Notes under the pieces: model-generated | Told to the model about the DNA's origin: nothing | Databases searched by the model: none | Seen by the model: the letters and a program-made list of their open reading frames with translations, nothing else | Shown: positions 1-5,855 of the stretch, piece after piece | How positions within the stretch are numbered: the stretch's first letter is position 1 | Layout of the letters: every line of letters begins with the position of its first letter | Position numbers and translations under genes: made by a program | NCBI GenBank assembly: GCA_946478675.1 | Contig: CAMLEF010000300.1 | Coordinates: forward strand, 1 to 5,855 | Source of the DNA: an uncultured Flavobacteriales bacterium | GTDB lineage: Bacteria > Bacteroidota > Bacteroidia > Palsa-965 | Length of the DNA: 5,855 bases | Direction: 5' to 3'

Positions 1-447
1 ATGAAGATCAGCTTCGGTTACGTAACGGAAGACGTGGAGCTCGACATTTACAACAACTACCTCGCGATCGGCGACGTGCGCGCCACGATCAAACAGGTGC
101 TCTCGTACAACGATATCATCGCGCTGCAGAAAGAAGCGGAGAACGTGTACATCCATCCGGAGCTCGTGAAAGGCATCGTGAACGTCGTACAGGGCACGCG
201 CCGTCACCCGGAGATCACGCTCGGCTGCTCGACGCGCGGCGGCATCACGTACCTGAAATGTCTCAAAGCGTGGGCGCTCGTCAACCAGCGCAATTACGTG
301 ATCGAAGACGATATCCGCGTGCTGGCGCAACCTGTGCTGCATCACCGTCTCCTCTTCCGCAACCGCGAAGCTTCCCGCACAGCGTTACCGCAAGTCGTCG
401 ATCGCGAAATGCAACGCCTCTCGAAACTGCACATCGCCGGCGCATGA
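1..447 (+). CDS. MoxR-family AAA+ ATPase, C-terminal part (5' end outside window)
   Basis: This is the C-terminal end of a MoxR-type AAA+ ATPase, a family of cytoplasmic chaperone-like ATPases that act on envelope or VWA-domain partners. What is visible is the piece after the ATPase core and the helical lid (AAA_lid_2-like). The stretch GCSTRGG (residues 75-81 of the visible part) fits the GxSxR sensor-2 region, with R79 as the expected nucleotide-sensing arginine. It is followed by KAWALVNQRNYVIEDDI and PVLHHRL, both typical of the MoxR C-terminus. Walker A, Walker B and sensor 1 are not present, so they must lie upstream. The ATG at base 1 is therefore almost surely an internal methionine and not the start. 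The usual full length is about 320-340 residues, so roughly 180-190 are missing. The stop codon overlaps the start of the next gene (ATGA), which suggests one operon and translational coupling. The family call is firm; the specific role is unknown. Confidence 0.9.
   Translation: MKISFGYVTEDVELDIYNNYLAIGDVRATIKQVLSYNDIIALQKEAENVYIHPELVKGIVNVVQGTRRHPEITLGCSTRGGITYLKCLKAWALVNQRNYVIEDDIRVLAQPVLHHRLLFRNREASRTALPQVVDREMQRLSKLHIAGA
444..447 (+). promoter_or_regulatory. ATGA stop-start overlap between moxR-like gene and TPR gene
   Basis: The TGA stop of the MoxR-like gene (445-447) shares bases with the ATG of the TPR gene (444-446). No Shine-Dalgarno-like purine run precedes it (the upstream bases read catcgccggcgc). 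Termination-reinitiation coupling is the simplest explanation for how the second gene is translated, which would tie the two protein levels together. Confidence 0.8.
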
Positions 448-2702
448 AGCTGAACGCACGATACGGAACTGTTTCCCGGTGGCTGCTGCTGCCGGTGTTA
501 TTGCTGTTGTCGTTGCAGACAACAGCGCAGTCGTCCGTGCGTGCAGAAATCGACAGTGATCGTCGTTACCTGAATTTCGACGACGAAAAGGCGCTGGAAA
601 AATCGCGGGAATACATCCGCAAGGACAGCACGTATTACATCGGTTACATGTACCAGGGCGGGTTCATGTTCTCGCGCGCTAATGACGAGCTCGGTTTCAG
701 CCAGGCCATCGTTCCGTTGCAGAAAGCGATGGACCTCCTCGAAAAAGATTACGACCAGCAGCTGCGGACGCGCACCAGCGACCTGTACACGTATCTCAAG
801 GTGAGCGTTTTTCAGAACGATTATTGTACGATCGCTTACTGGCTGCAGCAGTCGTACCAGAACATCGAGAATCCCGCGAAAGCATTTGCCGTGCTGCAAC
901 ATGTGCGCGATCGTAATCTCCAATTGGAATCGAGTCTCGAGTCGTATAATATGATGGCATGGATTTACCATCGCAATCGTGTGTATACGCCGGCAACCGG
1001 GGAGAAATATGCCTTCCTGAAAAATTCCGTGCGCGCGAACGACAGCATGGCGTATCTCTATCTCGATTCGGCTATCCTGAAAATTGCGAACGATCTTCCG
1101 ATCAACAGCGGCCTGTTCGATCCTTCGTATCTCAATCGGCAATATCTCTACACGTATCATTACAAGGCGATCCTTTTCGATTACAGCCTCCAGATGGATT
1201 CCGCGAATTATTATTACAACATCCTGCTCAATACCGGTTATTATTCGCCCAACAACTATGCGGAATTCCAGATGGCGCAGGGCGATTTTCAGAATGCGGA
1301 AGAATACTTCAAGGAAGCGGAAGCACGGGAAGGTTCTTCAGAAAAGCGAACGCGTGAATATTATTACATGCGCGGCCAGATCGACGTTTACAAATCGCAA
1401 CCGGCAGCGGCGGATTCGTTGCTGCGCAAAGTGCTCGAGCTGCAGGGATCAACGCCCGGTTTCGGATGGCACTCCATCGGGTTGGCGCGTGCGATGCAGT
1501 ACGAAGGATTAACGGCGGAGAGCCAGGAGCGCATCAATAAAGCCGCGCGTTTTCACGAGCTGCACATCGCTACGACGTGGGGACAGGAGCAATACAATCT
1601 TTCCGTCGCCACGCTGAATTACACGAACAAAGTTCACTTCGCGAAAGAATACCGTTTCGAAAATGCGGAGTGGTATTTCTGGCTGAACCCGGTGAACTGG
1701 TACAACGTCGTTCGCCTGTCGTGGAAAGTGCACCAGTATAAAACGGTGCTGCAGATGATGGTGGCGAATAATCCCGAGCGCGCACAGGTCATCTACCCGC
1801 TGTTCACGTCTGAGAACCTCATCAACTTCGATGAAGTGTGGAGCGTGATCGACGGTTTCGGCAATGACTATTTCATCGACGTTTACAAGAAGATGCTGGA
1901 ACAGGACCAGCGGCCGCGGCTGAAAAAATATTTCAATTACATGCTCGGCCGGTTGTACCTCTCGAACGGCGATCAGTCGACTGCGCGTGAATATTTTACG
2001 GCTGTGCTGGAAGAAGTGGACAGCAAGGATACGTACAACCAGCTCCTGTATGCACGCACCTGCGAAGGCATGGCGCTGGCTTCGGAGAACGCCACTGACG
2101 TCGATTACTGGACGATGAAATTGTACAACGCGTATCCCGAGCTGGTGCCGTTCACCGATCTGAAAATGAAATTCCGTTTGCAGTCGGCCGGCGAATCGGA
2201 GGCGAATACGGCTTCACGGCTGGTCGGGCTCGGCGTCATTCTCGCGGTGACGGGAATTCTGTTTTCGCTGCTGCTGTACATCCTGCAGAAAAGCGGCCGC
2301 ATGAAAAAACGAAAGCTGCTCGTGCCGCTGCCGTTTGTCGTGCTTGCAGTAGCCTGCGTCGTGCTGTGCATCGTGGCGAATCGCGTCCGACATACAAGCG
2401 ACGAAAGCTTAACGATCAGCGGGCTGAAGGATTGTTCGATCGACTTTACGAATTCTTCCGATGCGCCGCTGGTGACGCTGGATTTCACTTCTTCGAAAGA
2501 CGGGCTGGATATCAACTACGAAGTGCGCGATGACAGCGGCGTATTGCAGAAAGGCATCATGCATGTTCCGGAAGTGCAGAAGGATGATGCCGGGAAGCTG
2601 CTGGCTTATCGTTTGTTCGGCATTAAGAAGAAACGGGTAGGCGAAGAGCCCGAGCCGGAAGTCGTAAAGAAGCCGCAGGATGCTCAGAAGAAAAAATCCT
2701 GA
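444..2702 (+). CDS. Exported TPR-like repeat protein with C-terminal membrane hairpin, function unknown
   Basis: I do not recognise a named family for this 752-residue protein. The ATG at 444 is chosen because it overlaps the moxR stop and gives a clean signal peptide: R12, then a leucine-rich core (14-24), then TTAQ with likely cleavage near residues 28/29. An in-frame ATG at 258 would bury that signal behind 62 arginine-rich residues. Residues about 30-592 are mostly helical, rich in Tyr and aromatic residues, with TPR-like units near 272-296 (YAEFQMAQGDFQNAEEYF), 306-334 and 496-526 (MLGRLYLSNGDQSTAREYF). Two hydrophobic helices at about 593-614 and 625-646 flank a short basic loop (SGRMKKRK). 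By the positive-inside rule this loop is cytoplasmic, leaving both the repeat region and the tail in the periplasm. Residues 647-726 look beta-rich, and the last 26 are rich in Lys, Glu and Pro. Likely a scaffold or binding protein working with the MoxR ATPase; that is inference from the overlap. Confidence 0.85.
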   Translation: MKLNARYGTVSRWLLLPVLLLLSLQTTAQSSVRAEIDSDRRYLNFDDEKALEKSREYIRKDSTYYIGYMYQGGFMFSRANDELGFSQAIVPLQKAMDLLEKDYDQQLRTRTSDLYTYLKVSVFQNDYCTIAYWLQQSYQNIENPAKAFAVLQHVRDRNLQLESSLESYNMMAWIYHRNRVYTPATGEKYAFLKNSVRANDSMAYLYLDSAILKIANDLPINSGLFDPSYLNRQYLYTYHYKAILFDYSLQMDSANYYYNILLNTGYYSPNNYAEFQMAQGDFQNAEEYFKEAEAREGSSEKRTREYYYMRGQIDVYKSQPAAADSLLRKVLELQGSTPGFGWHSIGLARAMQYEGLTAESQERINKAARFHELHIATTWGQEQYNLSVATLNYTNKVHFAKEYRFENAEWYFWLNPVNWYNVVRLSWKVHQYKTVLQMMVANNPERAQVIYPLFTSENLINFDEVWSVIDGFGNDYFIDVYKKMLEQDQRPRLKKYFNYMLGRLYLSNGDQSTAREYFTAVLEEVDSKDTYNQLLYARTCEGMALASENATDVDYWTMKLYNAYPELVPFTDLKMKFRLQSAGESEANTASRLVGLGVILAVTGILFSLLLYILQKSGRMKKRKLLVPLPFVVLAVACVVLCIVANRVRHTSDESLTISGLKDCSIDFTNSSDAPLVTLDFTSSKDGLDINYEVRDDSGVLQKGIMHVPEVQKDDAGKLLAYRLFGIKKKRVGEEPEPEVVKKPQDAQKKKS

Positions 2703-3800
2703 TTATTCGCCGATCGCTTTTCGTTCCGCTGCAATTTCTTCCATCAGCGTCTGGGCTTTTTTCGTAAAAGCATTTGCACTGTCGCCAAACGTCGAATCGT
2801 TTTCACTGATCATGCGGTACACATATTGCCCGGATTTGAGACGATAACCGGCGTATTGCTGCAACGTTCCGAAATATTTTCTTGCAGTGCCCGGCGTGTG
2901 CGGTATGGCCACCAGCGAATCGGAAATTTCAGCGCAATTTTCCCAGCGTACCACGAGATTTTGTCGCACCTGTTCGGCAGAAGTGGTGCTGTTGATTTTC
3001 TTGTAATAGTCAATAGCGAGATTGTCCTGCTGTTCGAATGTTGCCAGCATGCTGTCGGCAGAACGGTCGCGCGGCGTTTTGATACAGAAGAACGCGCAGA
3101 TGCCACCGATGAGCAACACGGCCAGCGCCGTAAAAATGTAAATGCGCCGGCGTTCCATGTACCAGGCTTTCATCTCAAAATAGATGAGATAGCCGCCGAT
3201 CATGCCGGTGATAAAACCACCGAAATGTCCCGCGTTGTCGATAAAGCCGGTAAAGCCGATGCCGAGCGTAAGGATCAATGAAATGCCGAGGCTTCGCAGC
3301 AAACGCATCCGCACATCTTTCTTGATGAGGTTCGTCGTCAGCAGCGCGAAGAGTACGCCGACTTCCCCGAGAATAGCACCCGAAGCGCCTGCAGAAACGG
3401 AGAAGCCCGTCCACCACACGCTCGCAATGCTGGCCGCGATGCCGGTCGCCAGGTACATGATGATGAAGCGCCATTTACCGATGAACGACTCCAGCAGTCG
3501 GCCGATGTTGTAGAACGCGTACATGTTCGCTGCGATATGCACGATGCCGAAATGCAGGAACATGGCGGTGAGGAGTCGCCACCATTCCCCGTGCAGGACC
3601 GTGTACTCGCGGAAGTTCGCGCCCCAGCGCAATACCGCTTCACCGTCGGGCATCGTCAGGCTGATACCCGACGCGACCATCGCCACGAAAACAAGAACGT
3701 TGACGATGATGATGACCGGCGTAAAAAAAACTTCACGGTTCGGAAGGAAGCCGGCAAGCGGGTTGCGGCGCGGCGGTGGCGTTGAATTTTCTTCTGCCAT
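2703..3800 (-). CDS. Rhomboid-family intramembrane serine protease with C-terminal extension
   Basis: This 365-residue membrane protein is a rhomboid (peptidase family S54), which cuts transmembrane substrates inside the lipid bilayer. The catalytic set is complete: WR in loop 1 (W74, R75), H88 and N92 in the HxxxN motif of TM2, the GASG motif with nucleophile S140 in TM4, and H192 in GHFGG of TM6. The N92-S140 and S140-H192 spacings are close to those of E. coli GlpG (N154, S201, H254). Membrane helices lie at about 26-46, 76-99, 111-130, 137-155, 170-187 and 190-208, with a seventh at 220-241, giving a 6+1 layout. Residues 242-365 form a soluble, probably helical tail, periplasmic if the N-terminus is inside; I do not recognise this part. 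The ATG at 3800 is preferred over a TTG at 3809, which lies inside the promoter-like box. The gene lies 21 bases after the transporter and ends back-to-back with the TPR gene. Substrate unknown. Confidence 0.92.
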   Translation of the reverse strand: MAEENSTPPPRRNPLAGFLPNREVFFTPVIIIVNVLVFVAMVASGISLTMPDGEAVLRWGANFREYTVLHGEWWRLLTAMFLHFGIVHIAANMYAFYNIGRLLESFIGKWRFIIMYLATGIAASIASVWWTGFSVSAGASGAILGEVGVLFALLTTNLIKKDVRMRLLRSLGISLILTLGIGFTGFIDNAGHFGGFITGMIGGYLIYFEMKAWYMERRRIYIFTALAVLLIGGICAFFCIKTPRDRSADSMLATFEQQDNLAIDYYKKINSTTSAEQVRQNLVVRWENCAEISDSLVAIPHTPGTARKYFGTLQQYAGYRLKSGQYVYRMISENDSTFGDSANAFTKKAQTLMEEIAAERKAIGE

Positions 3801-3806
3801 AGAGCG

Positions 3807-3814
3807 CAAAGGTA
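3807..3814 (-). promoter_or_regulatory. Bacteroidota-type -7 promoter box (TAnnTTTG) before the rhomboid gene
   Basis: Read on the minus strand, the 21-base gap between the transporter stop and the rhomboid ATG contains TACCTTTG. This matches the TAnnTTTG -7 consensus of the Bacteroidota primary sigma factor. It ends 6 bases before the ATG, so transcription would begin at or very near the start codon (leaderless or nearly so). No good TTG/TTTG -33 element is visible at the expected distance inside the end of the transporter gene, so the promoter may be weak, or the box may be a chance match. Read-through from the transporter gene remains likely as well. Confidence 0.5.
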
Positions 3815-3821
3815 CGCAGAA

Positions 3822-5729
3822 CTACGCCTGCTTCTTCCGCACGATCAGCACCGGGACCTTCACGCGGTGGCGTACGCTTTCCACGGTGGTGCCGAAGAAC
3901 AGATCCTTGAAGAAGCTGTGTCCGTGCGCGCCGAGCACCAGCAGGTCGGCGTCGGAGCTGTTGACGATTTCCGGGATCGCTTGTTTCGGGTGACCGAAGC
4001 CGAGCTTGTATTCCGCTTTGAAACCTTCCTGCTGCATTTTTTCGGTGTAGCGATCGAGCGCCTGCTTGTCGAATGAGGTTTCGTAATCATCGGTTTCCTG
4101 CTGCATCATGCGCGCTGCGGCGGTTTCCGTGATGTGGATGAGCGTGTACTGCGCCGCTCTTCCGCCCTGCTGGATCGCGCGGTTGATCGCTTCGGCATCG
4201 CTGTCGGAAAAATCTACGCACACGGCGATCCTGCGGTAACCGTCGCTCGTGTTGAGCTGCAGTTCCGGCGTCGATAAGTGCGGAGCGTCGTTACGTTTCG
4301 CAGCGATCTTGCCGAACAGCGGATGAAACGTAATCCACAACAGCAGCAAACCCGCTGCAACCGTCACCGGCAGCACCGTCACGCAGATCAGTGTTGCATG
4401 GCCGCTCGTTGAAATCCAATCTTCGAGCGTATTGTAAACGAGCTTCACGTTCAGGAACACGATGATCGAAGCCGCCAGCCAACCGAGCACGCTCAACCAG
4501 ATCGGCGCAACGAATTGTCCCATCAGTTTTTTGTTGCTGATGAAATGAATCAGCGGGATCACGGCGAATCCTAATTGCAGGCTCAGGATCACCTGGCTCA
4601 GCAGCAGCAGCATTTGCGTTTTGCCTTCGCCGTAAATGACGATCGTGATCACTGCAGGAACGATCGCTACCAGTCGCGTGATCAGCCGGCGCATCCACGG
4701 TTGCAGGCGCAGGTTGAGGTAACCTTCCATCACGATCTGTCCCGACAGCGTTCCGGTGAGCGTGGAGCTTTGTCCTGCGGCGATCAGCGCTACGGCAAAC
4801 AGGATCGGCGCCAGCTTCGTGCCCAGAACATTCGCCAGTCCGTCGTGCGCCCATACGATCAGGTCCTGTTCTTCGGAAACGGAATGGATCGAGTAGGTGT
4901 TGTTCTGGTAAAAAGCGGCGGCGGCGAGAATAAGAATAGCAGCGTTCACGAAGAGCGCAAGGTTCAGCGCGATGGTGGAGTCGATCACGTTGTAGCGGAT
5001 GGCGCGCCAGATGCCTTTCGGCGTGCGTTCGAATTTTCGCGTTTGCACGAGCGAAGAATGCAGGTAAAGATTGTGCGGCATCACGGTGGCACCGATAATC
5101 CCGATCGTAATGAAGAGCGCTTCGTTATTCGGGATGGAAGGTTTCATTCCTGCGAGAATGCCGCCGCCGGAAGGACTCGCGTAAAACAATTCCGCAATGA
5201 ACGCGACACCGATGATACCGACCAGCCCGATGATGAACGCTTCCATCTTGCGGATGCCGTAACGTTGCAGCACCAGCAGCAGGAACGTGTCGAACACGGT
5301 GATCAGCACGCCGATGAGCAGCGGCAAACCGAAGAGCAGTTTCAAACCGATCGCCATGCCGATCACTTCTGCAAGATCACACGATGCGATGGCGATCTCC
5401 GCCAGCAGCCACAGGAAAAAGTTGACGCCGCGCGGGTAATGCGAGCGTGAAGCCTGCGCGAGGTCCATGCCGGAAACCAATCCGAGTCGCGCGCTCAGGC
5501 TTTGCAGCAACAGCGCCATGAGATTGGAAAGCACCAGCACCCAGATGAGCGTGTAGCCGAACTTGCTGCCGCCGGCAATGTCCGTGGCCCAGTTGCCGGG
5601 ATCCATGTAACCGACACTCACGAGGTAAGCCGGCCCGATAAACGCAGCGAACTTTTTCCAAGGACTTTTTTTGGCGTCGGTGTTCACCGTCTGGTAAACT
5701 TCCTGGAGGGAATGACGAGAATTTTTCAT
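3822..5729 (-). CDS. mntH: Nramp-family Mn/Fe transporter fused to a C-terminal UspA domain
   Basis: This 635-residue inner-membrane protein is a proton-coupled divalent metal importer of the Nramp/MntH family with an added cytoplasmic domain. Residues 26-467 hold the transporter. DPGN (43-46) in TM1 supplies metal ligands D43 and N46. GATVMPHN (213-220) in TM6 supplies the A214 carbonyl and M217, the methionine that favours Mn/Fe over Mg/Ca, with H219 and H224 in the conserved MPHNxYLH pattern. The Nramp signature GQSSTLTGTLSGQ is at 319-331. I count about twelve membrane helices, the last at 445-468, which puts the C-terminus in the cytoplasm. Residues 498-632 form a universal stress protein domain starting at RRIAVCVDFS. 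Its G-2X-G-9X-G(S/T) nucleotide motif is intact (G600, G603, G613, T614), so ATP binding is expected. Stand-alone MntH is about 410-440 residues, so the USP part accounts for the excess. The start overlaps the stop of an upstream DtxR-like regulator, consistent with metal-dependent control. The symbol refers to the transporter part; Mn versus Fe preference is inferred. Confidence 0.93.
   Translation of the reverse strand: MKNSRHSLQEVYQTVNTDAKKSPWKKFAAFIGPAYLVSVGYMDPGNWATDIAGGSKFGYTLIWVLVLSNLMALLLQSLSARLGLVSGMDLAQASRSHYPRGVNFFLWLLAEIAIASCDLAEVIGMAIGLKLLFGLPLLIGVLITVFDTFLLLVLQRYGIRKMEAFIIGLVGIIGVAFIAELFYASPSGGGILAGMKPSIPNNEALFITIGIIGATVMPHNLYLHSSLVQTRKFERTPKGIWRAIRYNVIDSTIALNLALFVNAAILILAAAAFYQNNTYSIHSVSEEQDLIVWAHDGLANVLGTKLAPILFAVALIAAGQSSTLTGTLSGQIVMEGYLNLRLQPWMRRLITRLVAIVPAVITIVIYGEGKTQMLLLLSQVILSLQLGFAVIPLIHFISNKKLMGQFVAPIWLSVLGWLAASIIVFLNVKLVYNTLEDWISTSGHATLICVTVLPVTVAAGLLLLWITFHPLFGKIAAKRNDAPHLSTPELQLNTSDGYRRIAVCVDFSDSDAEAINRAIQQGGRAAQYTLIHITETAAARMMQQETDDYETSFDKQALDRYTEKMQQEGFKAEYKLGFGHPKQAIPEIVNSSDADLLVLGAHGHSFFKDLFFGTTVESVRHRVKVPVLIVRKKQA
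3834..4238 (-). other. Universal stress protein (UspA) domain within the transporter gene
   Basis: This segment encodes residues 498-632 of the Nramp fusion. It begins with the typical first strand (RRIAVCVDFSDSDAEA) and ends with GAHGHSFFKDLFFGTT followed by VPVLIV, the ATP-binding loop and final strand of ATP-binding UspA proteins. A polar linker of about 25-30 residues (about 470-497) joins it to the last membrane helix. The reading frame is continuous with the transporter and no internal stop separates them. Confidence 0.9.
5726..5729 (-). promoter_or_regulatory. ATGA stop-start overlap between DtxR-like regulator and mntH
   Basis: On the minus strand the transporter ATG (5729-5727) overlaps the TGA (5728-5726) of the upstream regulator. 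No Shine-Dalgarno-like sequence precedes it (upstream bases read gccgcgaaacgctc). The two genes are therefore expected to be translated as a coupled pair, and any operator or promoter for the pair must lie beyond the right edge of the window. Confidence 0.75.
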
Positions 5730-5855
5730 GAGCGTTTCGCGGCGGATTTTTTAACGAGAATATTGCGTGCGACTTCGTGGCTGATGTGCAGCTTCTTTCC
5801 GCTGATGCTGATGATCGCGGCGTTCAGCGGCGGCATGCAGATCGCCACCGATTCG
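5726..5855 (-). CDS. Probable DtxR/MntR-family metal-dependent regulator, C-terminal fragment (5' end outside window)
   Basis: Only the last 42 codons are inside the window. They read through without a stop from the right edge, beginning ESVAICMPPLNAAIISIS and continuing GKKLHISHEVARNILVKK before a basic tail and TGA. The pattern of a short beta segment, 'GKKLHIS', then 'xEVAxNIxVKK' resembles the FeoA/SH3-like C-terminal domain that ends Bacteroidota DtxR-family regulators (about 215-230 residues when complete). These are Fe/Mn-activated repressors with an N-terminal winged helix. The winged helix and the metal-binding residues are not visible, so metal specificity cannot be judged. The direct overlap with an MntH-type transporter strongly supports an MntR-like role. 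The alternative, a stand-alone FeoA-like protein, cannot be excluded from this fragment. Confidence 0.65.
   Translation of the reverse strand, partial: ESVAICMPPLNAAIISISGKKLHISHEVARNILVKKSAAKRS

Noticed and set aside
1..3. ATG at base 1 as the true start of the MoxR-like gene
   Set aside because: The resulting 148-residue protein would lack the whole ATPase core; the methionine is better explained as internal to a gene entering from the left.
258..443. Longer TPR protein starting at ATG 258
   Set aside because: The added 62 residues are arginine-rich out-of-frame translation of moxR and would block an otherwise typical signal peptide beginning at 444.
498..1160. 220-residue antisense open frame opposite the TPR gene
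   Set aside because: It lies wholly inside a well-supported gene and shows no domain, no start signal and shadow-type composition.
2688..2705. Terminator for the rhomboid gene at the T-run (minus strand) just after its stop
   Set aside because: Six Ts are present but no GC-rich stem precedes them; the run is the lysine-rich C-terminal coding sequence of the TPR gene on the other strand.
3801..3809. TTG start adding MRS to the rhomboid
   Set aside because: The TTG is part of the TACCTTTG promoter-like box, and an ATG follows three codons later.
4596..4612. Short CAG/GCA triplet run resembling a microsatellite
   Set aside because: Only about four to five units, explained by Leu codons (LLLLSQ) in a membrane helix of the transporter.
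4575..5450. 291-residue plus-strand open frame opposite mntH
   Set aside because: It is rich in Gln, His, Arg and Asp as expected from antisense reading of a membrane-protein gene, and has no recognisable domain.

Overview
The sequence suggests a member of the Bacteroidota, possibly Chitinophagaceae-like. The base composition is moderately GC-rich. No gene start has a clear Shine-Dalgarno sequence, and one promoter-like TAnnTTTG box of the Bacteroidota type sits directly before a start codon. The secreted protein has an 'AQ' at the end of its signal peptide, which is frequent in this phylum. The genus assignment is inference only. The window is densely coding: the only real intergenic gap is 21 bases, and no stretch over 300 bases lacks a gene. 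I see no RNA gene, mobile element, CRISPR array or long repeat.

Left half, plus strand (1-2702): the C-terminal part of a MoxR-family AAA+ ATPase runs in from outside the window. Its stop overlaps the start of a 752-residue exported TPR-like protein (ATGA). That protein has a signal peptide, a large helical-repeat periplasmic part, a two-helix membrane hairpin and a small C-terminal domain. No DUF58 or VWA gene, the usual MoxR partners, follows directly.

Right half, minus strand (5855-2703), reading leftwards: the last 42 codons of a probable DtxR/MntR-family metal regulator (FeoA/SH3-like tail) overlap by ATGA with an Nramp (MntH-type) Mn/Fe transporter. The transporter carries a C-terminal universal stress protein (UspA) domain with an intact nucleotide-binding motif. 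After 21 bases comes a rhomboid intramembrane serine protease with all catalytic positions, a 6+1 membrane layout and a C-terminal soluble extension of about 124 residues.

The two gene sets converge with zero spacing: one stop ends at 2702 and the other begins at 2703. The likely logic is a metal-homeostasis unit (regulator plus transporter with a built-in nucleotide-sensing domain), followed by a rhomboid that may be co-transcribed or have its own near-leaderless promoter. It faces a MoxR/TPR envelope unit of unknown role. Most of this is recognisable chromosomal housekeeping. The points most worth a second look are the MoxR-TPR pairing, the Nramp-USP fusion and the rhomboid's extension.
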